Positions 34,662-44,199 are shown, numbered from the stretch's first letter. The stretch is 64,000 bases of DNA from Propionispora sp. 2/2-37 (GCF_001298735.1 NZ_CYSP01000003.1:124001-188000), one strand, 5' to 3'. Numbers and translations: made by a program. Notes: generated by a model not told the origin, from the letters alone.

Positions 34662-36191
34662 TTAAGACGTGCAGCGCCGGTTCTCAAAAAAACCGTCGGC
34701 CGCCCGGTATGAAGATCTGACCAGCGGACCGCATGCGGCATGCAAAAAGCCGACGGCCTTCGCCAGTTCCTGATAATGGACGAACTGCTCTTGTGCAACA
34801 TATTCTTTAATGGCAATATGCTGCGAGGAGGGAGCAAGATATTGGCCAATAGTTAACAAATCACAACCAGCCAGCCGCAGATCGGTTAATACGGTCGCAA
34901 TTTGCAGTGCTGTTTCGCCCAAACCGACCATAAGTCCCGACTTAGTCCGGATCTGCGGAGCCCTTTGTTTGACATAGGCCAGCACCTCCAGGGAACGCTG
35001 ATAGCTCGCCTGAGGACGCACATCCTGGTAGAGTGCCGGAACCGTTTCCATATTATGATTGATTACCTCAGGCCTCGCTGCAATAACCTGGTCCAGAGCC
35101 GCTCCATCGCCCTGAAAATCGGGAATTAATACTTCCACAAGGGTTTCCGGCGAAATTTCGCGTATGGCTTCAATGGTGCGGGCAAAGTGTCCGGCCCCGC
35201 CATCCGGTAAATCATCACGCGTAACCGATGTGACAACAGCATATTTTAATCCCAGCTTTGCCACCATCCGGGCAACCCGCTGCGGTTCCCCGGCATCAAC
35301 CGGCTGCGCCGGTCCCTTTTGCACGGCGCAAAAGCGGCAGTTCCTGGTGCATTGGCTGCCTAAAATCATAAAGGTAGCCGTACGGGATGCGTAACATTCC
35401 CCCATATTAGGACAATGCGCCCCGGAACACACCGTATTTAAAGCTAACTCATCCAGCAAATGATGCACTTCTTTAGCATGGTGATTACCGGCTATACGGC
35501 CTTTGAGCCAGGCAGGCGGCTGCAGCTCCCCCTGCCATCTGCCGTCGGTGATCTGGATGTCTTCAATCTGAAATACAGCGGCAAAATGAGCTGTAATTTT
35601 TGAACGGATCTCCTCCATTTCAGGTATCGTGCCAAGGAATTTTTCCATGCTGGTGACACCCCGGCCGGCAATGCCGCAGGGAGTAATCAAAGAAAAATAA
35701 GATAAATCCGTATTCACATTGAGGGCAAAGCCATGAAAACTCAGCCAGTTTCTTGCCCCTATGCCAATCGCGCAAATTTTTTCATTGCCTACCCATACTC
35801 CGGTATATTTTTCGTCACGGCCGGCAACGATGCCGAAGTCGGCCAAGGTCCGGATAATCACTTCTTCCAGGTTATTCACATAAGCATGAACATCACGGCC
35901 ATGCTGCCGGAGGTCCAGTAGGGGATACCCCACCAGTTGCCCCGGTCCATGATAAGTAACATCACCGCCCCGGTCAACATGATATACTTCACATTGCTTT
36001 TCATTGAGCGTTACACTGTCAACCAGGATATGCCCGTCAACCCCGTTGCGTCCTATGGTGATCACCGGCGGATGTTCCAATAAAACCAGCGCATCTTCCT
36101 CAATCTTGCCTTGCCGCCTTGCCTTAACATAGGCTTCTTGAAACTGCCAGGCCTGCACATAGGGAGTCAGGCCCCAGTTTAGCGCAATCAT
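34662..36191 (-). CDS. lipBA: LipB-LipA fusion: octanoyltransferase plus lipoyl synthase
   Basis: About 509 residues from the ATG at 36191 after GGGAGGTGAAGCC. Residues 1 to about 220 are LipB: DRGGDVTYHGPGQLVGYPLL, the Lys of KICAIGIGARNWLSFHGFAL and the catalytic Cys of LITPCGIAGRGVTSMEKF. Residues about 225-509 are LipA: auxiliary-cluster Cys in VCSGAHCPNMGEC, radical-SAM Cys in CTRNCRFCAV (CX3CX2C) and the end motif RSSYRA. One polypeptide would move octanoyl from ACP to a lipoyl domain and insert two sulfurs. All key residues are present, with no stop between the halves. It lies directly after the aco operon, whose E2 and E3 need lipoyl groups. Confidence 0.95.
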   Translation of the reverse strand: MIALNWGLTPYVQAWQFQEAYVKARRQGKIEEDALVLLEHPPVITIGRNGVDGHILVDSVTLNEKQCEVYHVDRGGDVTYHGPGQLVGYPLLDLRQHGRDVHAYVNNLEEVIIRTLADFGIVAGRDEKYTGVWVGNEKICAIGIGARNWLSFHGFALNVNTDLSYFSLITPCGIAGRGVTSMEKFLGTIPEMEEIRSKITAHFAAVFQIEDIQITDGRWQGELQPPAWLKGRIAGNHHAKEVHHLLDELALNTVCSGAHCPNMGECYASRTATFMILGSQCTRNCRFCAVQKGPAQPVDAGEPQRVARMVAKLGLKYAVVTSVTRDDLPDGGAGHFARTIEAIREISPETLVEVLIPDFQGDGAALDQVIAARPEVINHNMETVPALYQDVRPQASYQRSLEVLAYVKQRAPQIRTKSGLMVGLGETALQIATVLTDLRLAGCDLLTIGQYLAPSSQHIAIKEYVAQEQFVHYQELAKAVGFLHAACGPLVRSSYRAADGFFENRRCTS

Positions 36192-36236
36192 GGCTTCACC
36201 TCCCAAAAGATATCACCGGAAAACCGGCAGATAATC

Positions 36237-36283
36237 AGAATGCCGCCCGGGTCCGGCAACACCAGACAGTGTGGCGGCATTCT
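36237..36283 (-). repeat. Hairpin between acoL and lipBA
   Basis: AGAATGCCGCC / GGCGGCATTCT arms (11 bp) with a 25-nt loop, no T-run. It may be an RNA-processing or weak termination site between acoL and lipBA. Confidence 0.45.
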
Positions 36284-36307
36284 CCGGGTTTAAAACATTA
36301 ACACGGT

Positions 36308-37999
36308 CTATTTCCAGTGTATTCCTTTGCCTAACGTTACTTCAGCGGCTTCCATAATGGCTTCAGACAAGGTAGGATGGGGATGAATGGCATGAGCCAG
36401 CTCATCCAGGGTTGCTTCCATGGATTTAGCCAGCACCCCTTCGGAAACCAGATCGGTGGCATGCGGCCCGACGATGTGCAGGCCCAGCACTTCACCATAT
36501 TTGGCATCGGCAATAATTTTGACAAACCCCTCCGTCTCACCGTAGGCCATAGCTTTACCGCTGGCCCGGAACGGGAATTTACCGACTTTAATATCCTGAT
36601 ACTTTTCCCGGGCCTCGTCTTCACTCATACCAACCCAGGCCACCTCCGGACTGGTGTAGATGCAGGAAGGAATGACGGCATCCGAATAGTGGGAATTCAT
36701 ACCGGCTGCATTCTCCGCCGCTACAATACCCTGTGCGGAAGCCACATGGGCCAGCTGAATTTTACTGGCAATATCCCCAATAGCATATACGCCGGGAATA
36801 CTCGTTTCCATTTTTTCATTGACCGGAATTCCCTTTTTCTCATGAATGCCCAAATCCTCAATCCCGCTGAAATTAGCCGCCCGTCCGGTAGATACCAGTA
36901 CGGTTTCGCCTTCAACCGTCTGGGAAGCATGATCAATCTGGTATTCGACCGCCAAACCGGTTGCGGTTTTCGTAATCTTGTTGACCTTCGCGTTGGTAAA
37001 AAAGCTGACTCCCTGTTTTTTCAGCGCTCCCACCAGCACATCGACAACTTCTTTATCCGCCATCGGCAAAATACGGGGCAACATTTCAATGATAGTCACT
37101 TTCGCACCAAAAGTCTGCATCACATAGGCAAACTCCAGCCCAATAACCCCGCCGCCGATGATAACCAGGGACTTAGGGACAGTTCCTAGTTCCAGCGCTT
37201 CATTACTGGTTATGACCCCGGGACTGTCAACTCCGGGTATGGGAGGTAAAAACGGTGTGGAACCGGTAGCCAGAATCAGTTTTTCCGTAGTAATTTTCTT
37301 CACGCCGTCCTTTTGCGTGATTTCCAGCTCATTCGGATTCAGCACCTTGCCGGCACCGGCAAATACGTCCACTTTATTGGCCTGCAGCAAACCTTTAATA
37401 CCACCCACCAAGCCTTTAACGATCCGGTCTTTACGGGCAAAGACGGCTTTGATGTCACTGCTCACATTCGAGACCGCAATGCCGAATTCACCGGCCTTAT
37501 GGATGGTTTCGTACACTTCCGCACTTCTCAGCAAAGCCTTGGTTGGAATGCAGCCCCGGTTAAGACAAGTGCCGCCAAGCGCGTCTTTTTCAATCAAAGC
37601 CGTTTTCAGACCGCATTGTGCGGCACGGATGGCGGCGACATAACCGCCGGGACCGCCGCCCAGAACGACCATCTGATAATCCCTGCCGCCGCCCTGACCG
37701 GGTTGCGCTGCAGCCGGTACTACAGCCGGTTTCTCAGCAGCCCCGGCTGCTACCTTTTCACCCGGCTGTCCAATGTAAGCAATAGGTGTATTCACTTCAA
37801 TAACAGCACCTTCGGCTGCCAACAGGGCCAATACTTCACCGCTAGCCGGAGCTTCTACCTCCATATTGACCTTATCCGTCATGATTTCCAGCAGGATTTC
37901 ACCTTCAGCTACCTGCTCGCCGACCTGCTTAAACCATTTTACAATGGTTCCCTCTTCCATAGTCATGCCCAGTTTGGGCATCAACAGTTCCGTTGCCAT
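36308..37999 (-). CDS. acoL: Dihydrolipoyl dehydrogenase (E3) with N-terminal lipoyl domain, acetoin dehydrogenase complex
   Basis: About 563 residues; ATG at 37999 after GGAGGAATGAGG. Residues 1-80 form a lipoyl domain with the target Lys in EIMTDKVNMEVEAP. From about 105 on it is E3: FAD loop VVLGGGPGGYVAAI, redox cysteines GGTCLNRGCIPTK, NAD loop VIIGGGVIGLEFA and the His-Glu pair HAIHPHPTLSEAIMEAAE. It re-oxidises the lipoyl groups of AcoC with NAD. The lipoyl domain is almost the same as that of the neighbouring AcoC. Last gene of acoABCL. Confidence 0.95.
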   Translation of the reverse strand: MATELLMPKLGMTMEEGTIVKWFKQVGEQVAEGEILLEIMTDKVNMEVEAPASGEVLALLAAEGAVIEVNTPIAYIGQPGEKVAAGAAEKPAVVPAAAQPGQGGGRDYQMVVLGGGPGGYVAAIRAAQCGLKTALIEKDALGGTCLNRGCIPTKALLRSAEVYETIHKAGEFGIAVSNVSSDIKAVFARKDRIVKGLVGGIKGLLQANKVDVFAGAGKVLNPNELEITQKDGVKKITTEKLILATGSTPFLPPIPGVDSPGVITSNEALELGTVPKSLVIIGGGVIGLEFAYVMQTFGAKVTIIEMLPRILPMADKEVVDVLVGALKKQGVSFFTNAKVNKITKTATGLAVEYQIDHASQTVEGETVLVSTGRAANFSGIEDLGIHEKKGIPVNEKMETSIPGVYAIGDIASKIQLAHVASAQGIVAAENAAGMNSHYSDAVIPSCIYTSPEVAWVGMSEDEAREKYQDIKVGKFPFRASGKAMAYGETEGFVKIIADAKYGEVLGLHIVGPHATDLVSEGVLAKSMEATLDELAHAIHPHPTLSEAIMEAAEVTLGKGIHWK

Positions 38000-38015
38000 C
38001 CTCATTCCTCCATCG

Positions 38016-39317
38016 TTATATAAGTTGGAGATAGTCTTCCAACAATTCCTTGATTCGTCCTAAGAATTTCGCGGCTTCCGCGCCATCTACAACCCGGTGG
38101 TCAAAGGAAAGGGAAAGAGAAATTCTCGGCTGGATTACAATTTGGCCGTCTTTCACTGCCGGTTTTTCCAGCATGCGGCCTACACCCAGAATGGCGATTT
38201 CCGGTTTATTAATGATCGGAGTAAACGTATCGATACCAAACATCCCCAAATTAGAAACGGTGAAGGTGCCGCCGGACATTTCGTCAGGTGCCAGCTTACC
38301 CTCTCTGGCTTTGGCAGCCAATCCTTTAGAAGCCTGTGCAATCTGCTCCACACTTAAGGTATCGGCATTTTTAATTACGGGAACAACCAAGCCGTTCGGA
38401 ATGGCAACAGCCATACCGACATTTACTTCTTCGCAGGCTTCAACCCCTTCTTCAGGAAAAAAGCGGGAGTTTATTGTCGGATTTTCCCGAAGGGCCTTGG
38501 CAACTACTTTAATCATTAAATCATTATAAGATGGTTTAAGGCCGGTGCGTTTTTCAATTCCCGGTATAATTTGTTTGCGTAAGGCTACCATGCCTGACAT
38601 ATCGGCCTCGGTATTCAAAGTCACATGCGGTGCAGCCCAGGATTCGGTCATATTTTTGGCGATTGCTTTACGCAAACCGACCAGCGGGTTACGTTTCCCT
38701 GTTGCTGCAGGTTGAACTGCAACCGTTGGGGTAACGACAGCTTCCACATCACTCTTCATGATTTTGCCGCCGATACCCGATCCGGAAACAGCCGCCAGGT
38801 TAATCCCTTTAGCCTGTGCAATTTTTTGCGCCAGCGGGCTGGCTTTAAAGTTTTTCACATCTTTTTCGATAATCCGTCCCCCTGGCCCGGTCGGAGGAAC
38901 CTGATGTAAATCGATGTCTTCTTCGCGTGCTACCCTTTTGGCTGCCGGGCTGGCTTTTATTTTGCCGGCAACACCGGCTGCCGCGTTTGGTGCGGCGGCC
39001 GGCTGAACAGCTGCCGGATCAGGAGCCGCCTGGGTTTCGGCTGCCGGTTTGGCAGCCGCGCCTGTTCCTATCTTTTCACCCGGTTGCCCAATATAAGCAA
39101 TCGGCTTATTAACCTCAACCACATCACCCTCTGCCGCCAGCAAAGCCAGAACTTCGCCGGTAGCCGGAGCCTCAACTTCCATATTGACCTTATCCGTCAT
39201 AATTTCCAGCAGGATTTCGCCTTCGCTTACTTTGTCGCCAACCTGTTTGGCCCATTTCACAATGGTTCCCTCTTCCATGGTCATTCCCAGTTTGGGCATC
39301 AACAATTCCGCTGCCAT
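38016..39317 (-). CDS. acoC: Acetoin dehydrogenase E2, dihydrolipoamide acetyltransferase
   Basis: 433 residues; ATG behind AGGAGGAATAGGA. Domains in order: lipoyl domain (1-80, Lys in MTDKVNMEV), an Ala/Pro linker, two peripheral-subunit-binding domains (ASPAAKRVAREEDIDLHQVP and ASPLAQKIAQAKGINLAAVS) and the acyltransferase with SLSFDHRVVDGAEAAKF near the end, where His and Asp are catalytic. It takes the acetyl unit made by AcoAB and passes it to CoA. Two binding domains instead of one is a point to note, though seen in some E2 proteins. Confidence 0.93.
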   Translation of the reverse strand: MAAELLMPKLGMTMEEGTIVKWAKQVGDKVSEGEILLEIMTDKVNMEVEAPATGEVLALLAAEGDVVEVNKPIAYIGQPGEKIGTGAAAKPAAETQAAPDPAAVQPAAAPNAAAGVAGKIKASPAAKRVAREEDIDLHQVPPTGPGGRIIEKDVKNFKASPLAQKIAQAKGINLAAVSGSGIGGKIMKSDVEAVVTPTVAVQPAATGKRNPLVGLRKAIAKNMTESWAAPHVTLNTEADMSGMVALRKQIIPGIEKRTGLKPSYNDLMIKVVAKALRENPTINSRFFPEEGVEACEEVNVGMAVAIPNGLVVPVIKNADTLSVEQIAQASKGLAAKAREGKLAPDEMSGGTFTVSNLGMFGIDTFTPIINKPEIAILGVGRMLEKPAVKDGQIVIQPRISLSLSFDHRVVDGAEAAKFLGRIKELLEDYLQLI

Positions 39318-39332
39318 TCCTATTCCTCCTGT

Positions 39333-40307
39333 TTATACAATTTCCCGAACGGCTTTTACAATATCCTCGACCTGAGGCACAGCACTTTTTTCCAATTCCA
39401 TGCAATACGGAATCGGAACATTTTTTCCGGCCAGACGTTTAATCGGTGCGTCCAGATAGTCGAATGCTTCACTTTCGATCACTTCAGCAGCCACTTCACC
39501 GCCAAAACCGCCCCGTTTACAAGCCTCATGCACAATAATCAGCTTGCCTGTTTTAATGACCGACTTAACCAGAGTCTCTTTATCAAACGGCACCAGGGTG
39601 CGGGGATCAATAATTTCGATATCGATACCGTCTTTCGCCAAAATTTCAGCCGCTTCTAAGGCACGGTGAACCATTACGCCGGTGGCCAATACCGTTACGT
39701 CCCTGCCCTGACGCTTTACATCGGCTACGCCAAACGGAATGGTATATTCGCCTTCCGGTACTTCGCCCTTCCGGTTATAACAGGTCTTGGTTTCAATGAA
39801 TACAACAGGATTATCATCACGAATGGCAGTCTTTAATAACCCCTTTACATCATAGGGGGTAGTTGGCATGACCACTTTTAATCCCGGAACATGCACCAGC
39901 CAATTTTCCAAACTTTGCGAATGCTGTGCAGCCGCCCCGGTTCCCGAACCGCCCGGTAAGCGAAGTACCATCGGAACTTTGGCCTTGCCGCCAAACATGT
40001 ATCTCATTTTTGCAGCTTGATTGACCAGGGAATCCATCGCAATAGTGACAAAGTCACTGAACATGATTTCCGCAATCGGACGCATACCGGTTACAGCTGC
40101 ACCAGCCGCCGCACCGGAAATAGCCGCTTCAGAAATCGGCGTATCACGCACTCTTTCCTCGCCAAATTCATCCAGCATCCCCAGCGATACCCCAAACGCA
40201 CCACCATAAACCCCCACATCTTCGCCCATCAAAAACACATTTTCATCCCGGCGCATTTCTTCCTGCATAGCCTGTCTTACTGCCTCTTTATATGTTATCA
40301 ATGCCAT
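39333..40307 (-). CDS. acoB: Acetoin dehydrogenase E1 beta subunit
   Basis: About 324 residues; start [10 protein letters not shown] at 40307 behind AGGAGTGTTTACG. Transketolase-type central and C-terminal domains: [40 protein letters not shown] and [20 protein letters not shown]. With AcoA it forms the thiamine-diphosphate enzyme that cleaves acetoin to acetaldehyde and a bound acetyl unit. Small gap (21 bp) to acoA. Confidence 0.94.
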   Translation of the reverse strand: MALITYKEAVRQAMQEEMRRDENVFLMGEDVGVYGGAFGVSLGMLDEFGEERVRDTPISEAAISGAAAGAAVTGMRPIAEIMFSDFVTIAMDSLVNQAAKMRYMFGGKAKVPMVLRLPGGSGTGAAAQHSQSLENWLVHVPGLKVVMPTTPYDVKGLLKTAIRDDNPVVFIETKTCYNRKGEVPEGEYTIPFGVADVKRQGRDVTVLATGVMVHRALEAAEILAKDGIDIEIIDPRTLVPFDKETLVKSVIKTGKLIIVHEACKRGGFGGEVAAEVIESEAFDYLDAPIKRLAGKNVPIPYCMELEKSAVPQVEDIVKAVREIV

Positions 40308-40328
40308 CGTAAACACTCCTTTGCCGTA

Positions 40329-41288
40329 TTATGCGTATACGTCTTCTTCTAAGGTTTCAATTCCAGGGTAAGAACCCTGCTGGGCAAATTCCACAGCACG
40401 GGCAATATCTTCCTTGGCAGCTGCCGTCATGACCTCGCATTCGGCCTGCGTGCATATTTTATTATCTACCAGATATTTTTCGAAGGCCTTGATCGGGCAT
40501 TTTTCCTTCCAGGACTCGATTTCTTCTTTAGTCCGGTAGCGATTGGCATCACTCTTGGAATGTCCCAGCCAACGGTAAGTAAGGCCCTCAACAATCGAAG
40601 GCCCTTCGCCTCTTCTGGCCCGTTCAACGGCTTCCAGTGTGGCCTCATATACTTTCAGCACGTCATTGCCATCAACAGTAACTCCCGGCATGCCGTAAGC
40701 TACGGCACGCTCAGCCACGTGCTCTATTTTCATGCTCCTCTGCGTTGACATAGACATGCCGTATTTATTATTGGTGCACATAAACACAACCGGAAGTTTC
40801 CAGATAGCAGCCATGTTTAAAGATTCATGGAATGATCCTTCGTTACTGGCGCCATCACCGAAATAACAAAGAACCACTTTACCCGTTTTTTTCATTTGCT
40901 GGGTCAGAGCGGCACCAACGGCAATGGCAAATCCACCGCCGACAACACCGTTCGCTCCCAGATTGCCTTTTTCCAGATCGGCAATGTGCATGGAACCGCC
41001 CTTCCCTTTGCAATAACCATTCGATTTCCCCATAAGTTCAGCCATCATCAGATTCACATCGGCATCCTTACCGATACACTCACCATGTCCACGATGGGTA
41101 CTGGTAATTAAATCGTCCTCCCTGAGTGCTGCCGTCGACCCAATGGCAAAGGCTTCCTGGCCTATCGATAAATGCGTCGTGCCATGGATCATTCCTTTAG
41201 CAAAAAATGCATCCACCTGCGATTCAAAAAAACGCGTATGCAGCATTTTTCTGTACCATTTCAACAATTCTTCCTTCCTTACTTTCAT
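40329..41288 (-). CDS. acoA: Acetoin dehydrogenase E1 alpha subunit
   Basis: 319 residues; ATG after ACAGGAGGGAATACG. Thiamine-diphosphate motif GDGASNEGSFHESLNMAAIW ending about 30 residues later in CTNNKYGMSMSTQ, plus THLSIGQEAFAIGSTAAL and YRWLGHSKSDANRY. This pattern is the AcoA/PDH-E1-alpha family; the full acoABCL order and no pyruvate-specific neighbours favour acetoin, but another 2-oxoacid cannot be excluded. First gene of the operon, 140 bp after the SorC gene. Confidence 0.92.
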   Translation of the reverse strand: MKVRKEELLKWYRKMLHTRFFESQVDAFFAKGMIHGTTHLSIGQEAFAIGSTAALREDDLITSTHRGHGECIGKDADVNLMMAELMGKSNGYCKGKGGSMHIADLEKGNLGANGVVGGGFAIAVGAALTQQMKKTGKVVLCYFGDGASNEGSFHESLNMAAIWKLPVVFMCTNNKYGMSMSTQRSMKIEHVAERAVAYGMPGVTVDGNDVLKVYEATLEAVERARRGEGPSIVEGLTYRWLGHSKSDANRYRTKEEIESWKEKCPIKAFEKYLVDNKICTQAECEVMTAAAKEDIARAVEFAQQGSYPGIETLEEDVYA

Positions 41289-41393
41289 TCGTATTCCCTC
41301 CTGTATTTTATTGATCTAGCTAAACAGACATGTGACAATACAGACCACCCCTTGGGACAGGGTTCATTGCCCAAAGCACATTTGTCTAGCAAT

Positions 41394-41407
41394 TGCACTT
41401 TTGTGCA
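41394..41407. promoter_or_regulatory. TGCAC-TTTT-GTGCA inverted repeat upstream of acoA
   Basis: Perfect 5-bp arms in the acoA upstream region. Related TGTGCA elements occur near the SorC start (42401-42406). A candidate site for the SorC regulator. Confidence 0.4.
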
Positions 41408-41428
41408 GATAGAGACAAAAAAATTTGG

Positions 41429-42373
41429 TCAATCAGCTACTTTGAGTATTTCCTGTGCCGTAATTTCATCAGTTACCAGGACATTCATACAACCGCCCCG
41501 AATGGCACCCAAAATGGCCAGCGCTTTATTCTTCCCCGAGGCTACACAAATTTTCCAGGGAATCCGCTTAATATCTTCAAAAGGGACAGAGATCACCCGT
41601 TCACTGACAAAAGAATGGATAGGGTTGCCATTCACATCATAAAACCAGCCTAACAAGTTTCCCACAGCGCCCATAGCACGGAGCTCAGCCATATCCCGGA
41701 CCGTCAGAGCATTACTGATGACCAGGGAACCGTCATCACTGACATCACCAAGTCCAAACAGACCTTTTGTACAACTGGTGGCTTTGCTCAAAACCCGTTT
41801 CACATTTTCATCGCTCAAAAGAGCCTTTTTAATTTCCGGTGTATCCATCATGGCCGGAGTATTAAGCCACACGCCGTTGGCATGCAGGCGCCGGGCAATT
41901 TGCTTGACGATTTCTTCCGGATTAATTTTTTCGCTGCTGTTTAAACCGCCCATTAACTGGACTACCGTAATATTAAGCGGCTTTTTCAATCCCAGAAACT
42001 TACCCACCTCATATAGGGAAGATCCCCAAGCAATACCAACGATATCACCATCTGCCAGAATACTTTCCAAATAATTGGCACAAGCTTTTCCCGCCCCTTC
42101 TTTTGATTCGTCCACACTATTGCCCGACGGAACCACAAGGGCTTCCAAAAAAGGGAATTTTTGTTTCAAAGCATGCTCGGTATCCAGACAAGCCCGGTAC
42201 TCGGAGTCAATATGAATTTCAACAATTCCCATGTTTTTTGCTTTGGCCAGAGACCGCGTAATTTTCGTACGGGAAACGTTAAGTTTTTGGGCAATTTCTC
42301 CTTGTGTCAAATCCTGCACATAATACATCCAGGCAATTCTTGTCAACAAGGATCTTTCCGCACTGTTATCCAT
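41429..42373 (-). CDS. SorC/DeoR family sugar-binding-type transcriptional regulator
   Basis: About 314 residues from MDNSAERS at 42373, with AAAGGGATGGGAT before it. N-terminal HTH (LTQGEIAQKLNVSRTKITRS), then the SorC sensor domain: VGIAWGSSLYEVGKFLG, VVQLMGGLN and GLGDVSDDGSLVISNALTV. Family members bind a phosphosugar or related small molecule and switch the operon next to them. It is co-directional with acoABCL, 140 bp upstream, and probably controls it in place of the sigma-54 activator AcoR. Confidence 0.92.
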   Translation of the reverse strand: MDNSAERSLLTRIAWMYYVQDLTQGEIAQKLNVSRTKITRSLAKAKNMGIVEIHIDSEYRACLDTEHALKQKFPFLEALVVPSGNSVDESKEGAGKACANYLESILADGDIVGIAWGSSLYEVGKFLGLKKPLNITVVQLMGGLNSSEKINPEEIVKQIARRLHANGVWLNTPAMMDTPEIKKALLSDENVKRVLSKATSCTKGLFGLGDVSDDGSLVISNALTVRDMAELRAMGAVGNLLGWFYDVNGNPIHSFVSERVISVPFEDIKRIPWKICVASGKNKALAILGAIRGGCMNVLVTDEITAQEILKVAD

Positions 42374-42576
42374 ATCCCATCCCTTTCTGAACATATGTGC
42401 ATAAAAAAATCATTTGTTCATATCTTGTATTTTTATCATAGCCTTTCTTTTTCTTTCTGTCAATATGCTTTCCTTTACGTTCATCTTATTTCCCGAAAAT
42501 TCCCGTTCTATGCTTGCACTACATTTTTCTTTATACTGAAACTACCCAAAGAGCACGCTGAACGAGGAGGAATTTT

Positions 42577-42772
42577 ATGTACCGGGCTTTTACGCTGTAC
42601 ACTGATCAACTGCGGAGAATTCCGGATAGAGTAGACGAAAATGCCAAGAAAAACCCGCTTGCGCTGTGCGGTCACCCTGGTGTCCGATAAGGACAAATGC
42701 CTGAAAATGCTGCAACAGGCAGGTCACGACTGGATTTACTTGGATGAGGAACAAGTATGCGACTGGCAATAG
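42577..42772 (+). pseudogene. Small unknown gene, apparently split by one base
   Basis: An ATG at 42577 stands six bases behind a strong GAGGAGG. It opens MYRAFTLYTDQLRRIPDRVD and stops after 37 codons. In the next frame an ATG at 42641 runs to 42772 (RLRCAVTLVSDKDKCLKMLQ, then HDWIYLDEEQVCDWQ). Removing one A from the run at 42649-42653 joins them to a single protein of about 64 residues. No family is recognised. A 27-bp terminator-type hairpin follows directly. Confidence 0.4.
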
Positions 42773-42775
42773 TCT

Positions 42776-42832
42776 TGCTGCAGAATAAAGGACCTGCGAG
42801 GTTTCACCTCGCAGGTCCTTTATTCTGCAGCA
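42776..42832. terminator. Very long perfect bidirectional terminator
   Basis: Arms of 27 bp (42776-42802, 42806-42832), loop TTC, core AAAGGACCTGCGAGGT. The 3' end and stop codon of the MFS gene (42820) lie inside the right arm. It serves the minus-strand MFS gene and the small plus-strand gene. Confidence 0.85.
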
Positions 42833-44199
42833 TTGACCTTTCCTCTGGCCAGGGAAGCCAATATACCGGCGGCCGATATGACCGTAAAAATCAAAAAGGC
42901 CGTCCGGGAACTGGTAAGCAGCAACTGGTCGCTTCCCTTTTCGACCCCCGTGTTGCCGGCAGATAAAAGCAATGTGACAATCGCCATGCTGACTGTCTGC
43001 CCAACCAGGCGCATACTGGATAAAATAGACGAGGCCACCCCATAATACTGTTTCTCCACCGCGCCCATAATGGCATTATTGTTCGGAGAAGCAAACAAGG
43101 CAAACCCCAAGCCAATCATCCCCAGATTGGCCATGACAAGCCACAGCGGAGTAACCTCCGTCAAAAAAATAAACAGCAGCAAGCCCAGGGTACATAATCC
43201 CATCCCCAGGGACGCCACTATCCTGGGCTCCGTACGGTCCGACAATCTCCCGGCAAAAGGTGAAAATGCAGCCATCAAAAGAGGTTGTGCCAGCAGAACC
43301 ATCCCGGCCATTTGGGAATCGTACCCTTTTACAATCTGTAAATACAAAGAAAGTAAAAAACCAACAGCAAAGGTGGCGCTATAATTAATCATAGCTGCCA
43401 GATTCGAAAATAAAAAGACAACATTCCGGCGAAAAAGGCCGAGATTTAAAATCGGATAAGGCTGCCGCCGTTCGTAATATAAAAAGAACAGAAACAATAG
43501 CAAGCCCAGACCAAATACGTATTTCGCCCACTCCGTTTCTGCTGCGGAAGAAAATCCGTACAACAGCGCCGCCATGGCAAGAACATAGCCGAGACTTCCG
43601 GCTGTGTCAAACGGCTCGTCCTGTGCGCCCTTCCACTCCCCCTTAAGCCGCCATAAAGCCAGCGCCAGGGCAAATACACTGATAGCAGCCGTAACGGCAA
43701 ATATGCTGCGCCACCCAAAGTAATGATTTAAACCGCCCCCGACTACCGGTCCCAGGGATAGCCCGAGATAAACAACTGCAACATTGAGTCCCATGGCTCG
43801 CCCTCTTTTTTCCGGAGGATACACCAGAGAGACGATGGCAATGCCGGTGCTGAATATCATAGAACTGGCCACTCCCTGACAAATCCGGAAAAAAATCAGC
43901 GTCCACATCGACCAGGCCAGCGCCAGCATAACAGTAGAAACCGAAAAAAACGAAATACCGATAAGAAAAATCTTTTTCTTTCCCACAATATCGGCCAGTC
44001 TGCCAAAGGGCAGCAAAAAGGCAGTGGAAGACAACAGGTAGGCCGTGATCACCCAACTGAGTAAGAAAGTGTCTCCGCCAAACTCAGCTCCTATGGAGGG
44101 AATGGCCAAATTGACCGAACTGCCCATAAAAGGAGTTAAAAAAGAAGCGGCCATTACAATAATCAGCGTAACCGCTTCCCTGGAAATTCTATTGTACAT
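42820..44199 (-). CDS. MFS drug-efflux transporter, EmrB/QacA (DHA2) type
   Basis: 459 residues, about 12-14 hydrophobic segments; ATG after GGCAGGAGGCGCAT. Motif A LLPFGRLADIVGKKKIFLIG, motif C YLGLSLGPVVGGGLNHYFGW and a second loop FAGRLSDRTEPRI in the C-terminal half. Exports an unknown toxic compound with protons. No regulator gene lies next to it. The last codons are within a terminator hairpin. Confidence 0.87.
   Translation of the reverse strand: MYNRISREAVTLIIVMAASFLTPFMGSSVNLAIPSIGAEFGGDTFLLSWVITAYLLSSTAFLLPFGRLADIVGKKKIFLIGISFFSVSTVMLALAWSMWTLIFFRICQGVASSMIFSTGIAIVSLVYPPEKRGRAMGLNVAVVYLGLSLGPVVGGGLNHYFGWRSIFAVTAAISVFALALALWRLKGEWKGAQDEPFDTAGSLGYVLAMAALLYGFSSAAETEWAKYVFGLGLLLFLFFLYYERRQPYPILNLGLFRRNVVFLFSNLAAMINYSATFAVGFLLSLYLQIVKGYDSQMAGMVLLAQPLLMAAFSPFAGRLSDRTEPRIVASLGMGLCTLGLLLFIFLTEVTPLWLVMANLGMIGLGFALFASPNNNAIMGAVEKQYYGVASSILSSMRLVGQTVSMAIVTLLLSAGNTGVEKGSDQLLLTSSRTAFLIFTVISAAGILASLARGKVNAAE

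Noticed and set aside
38050..38529. 159-residue plus-strand open frame and other long antisense frames over aco, topB and hydG
   Set aside because: They mirror strongly conserved minus-strand genes; codon composition and products are not protein-like.
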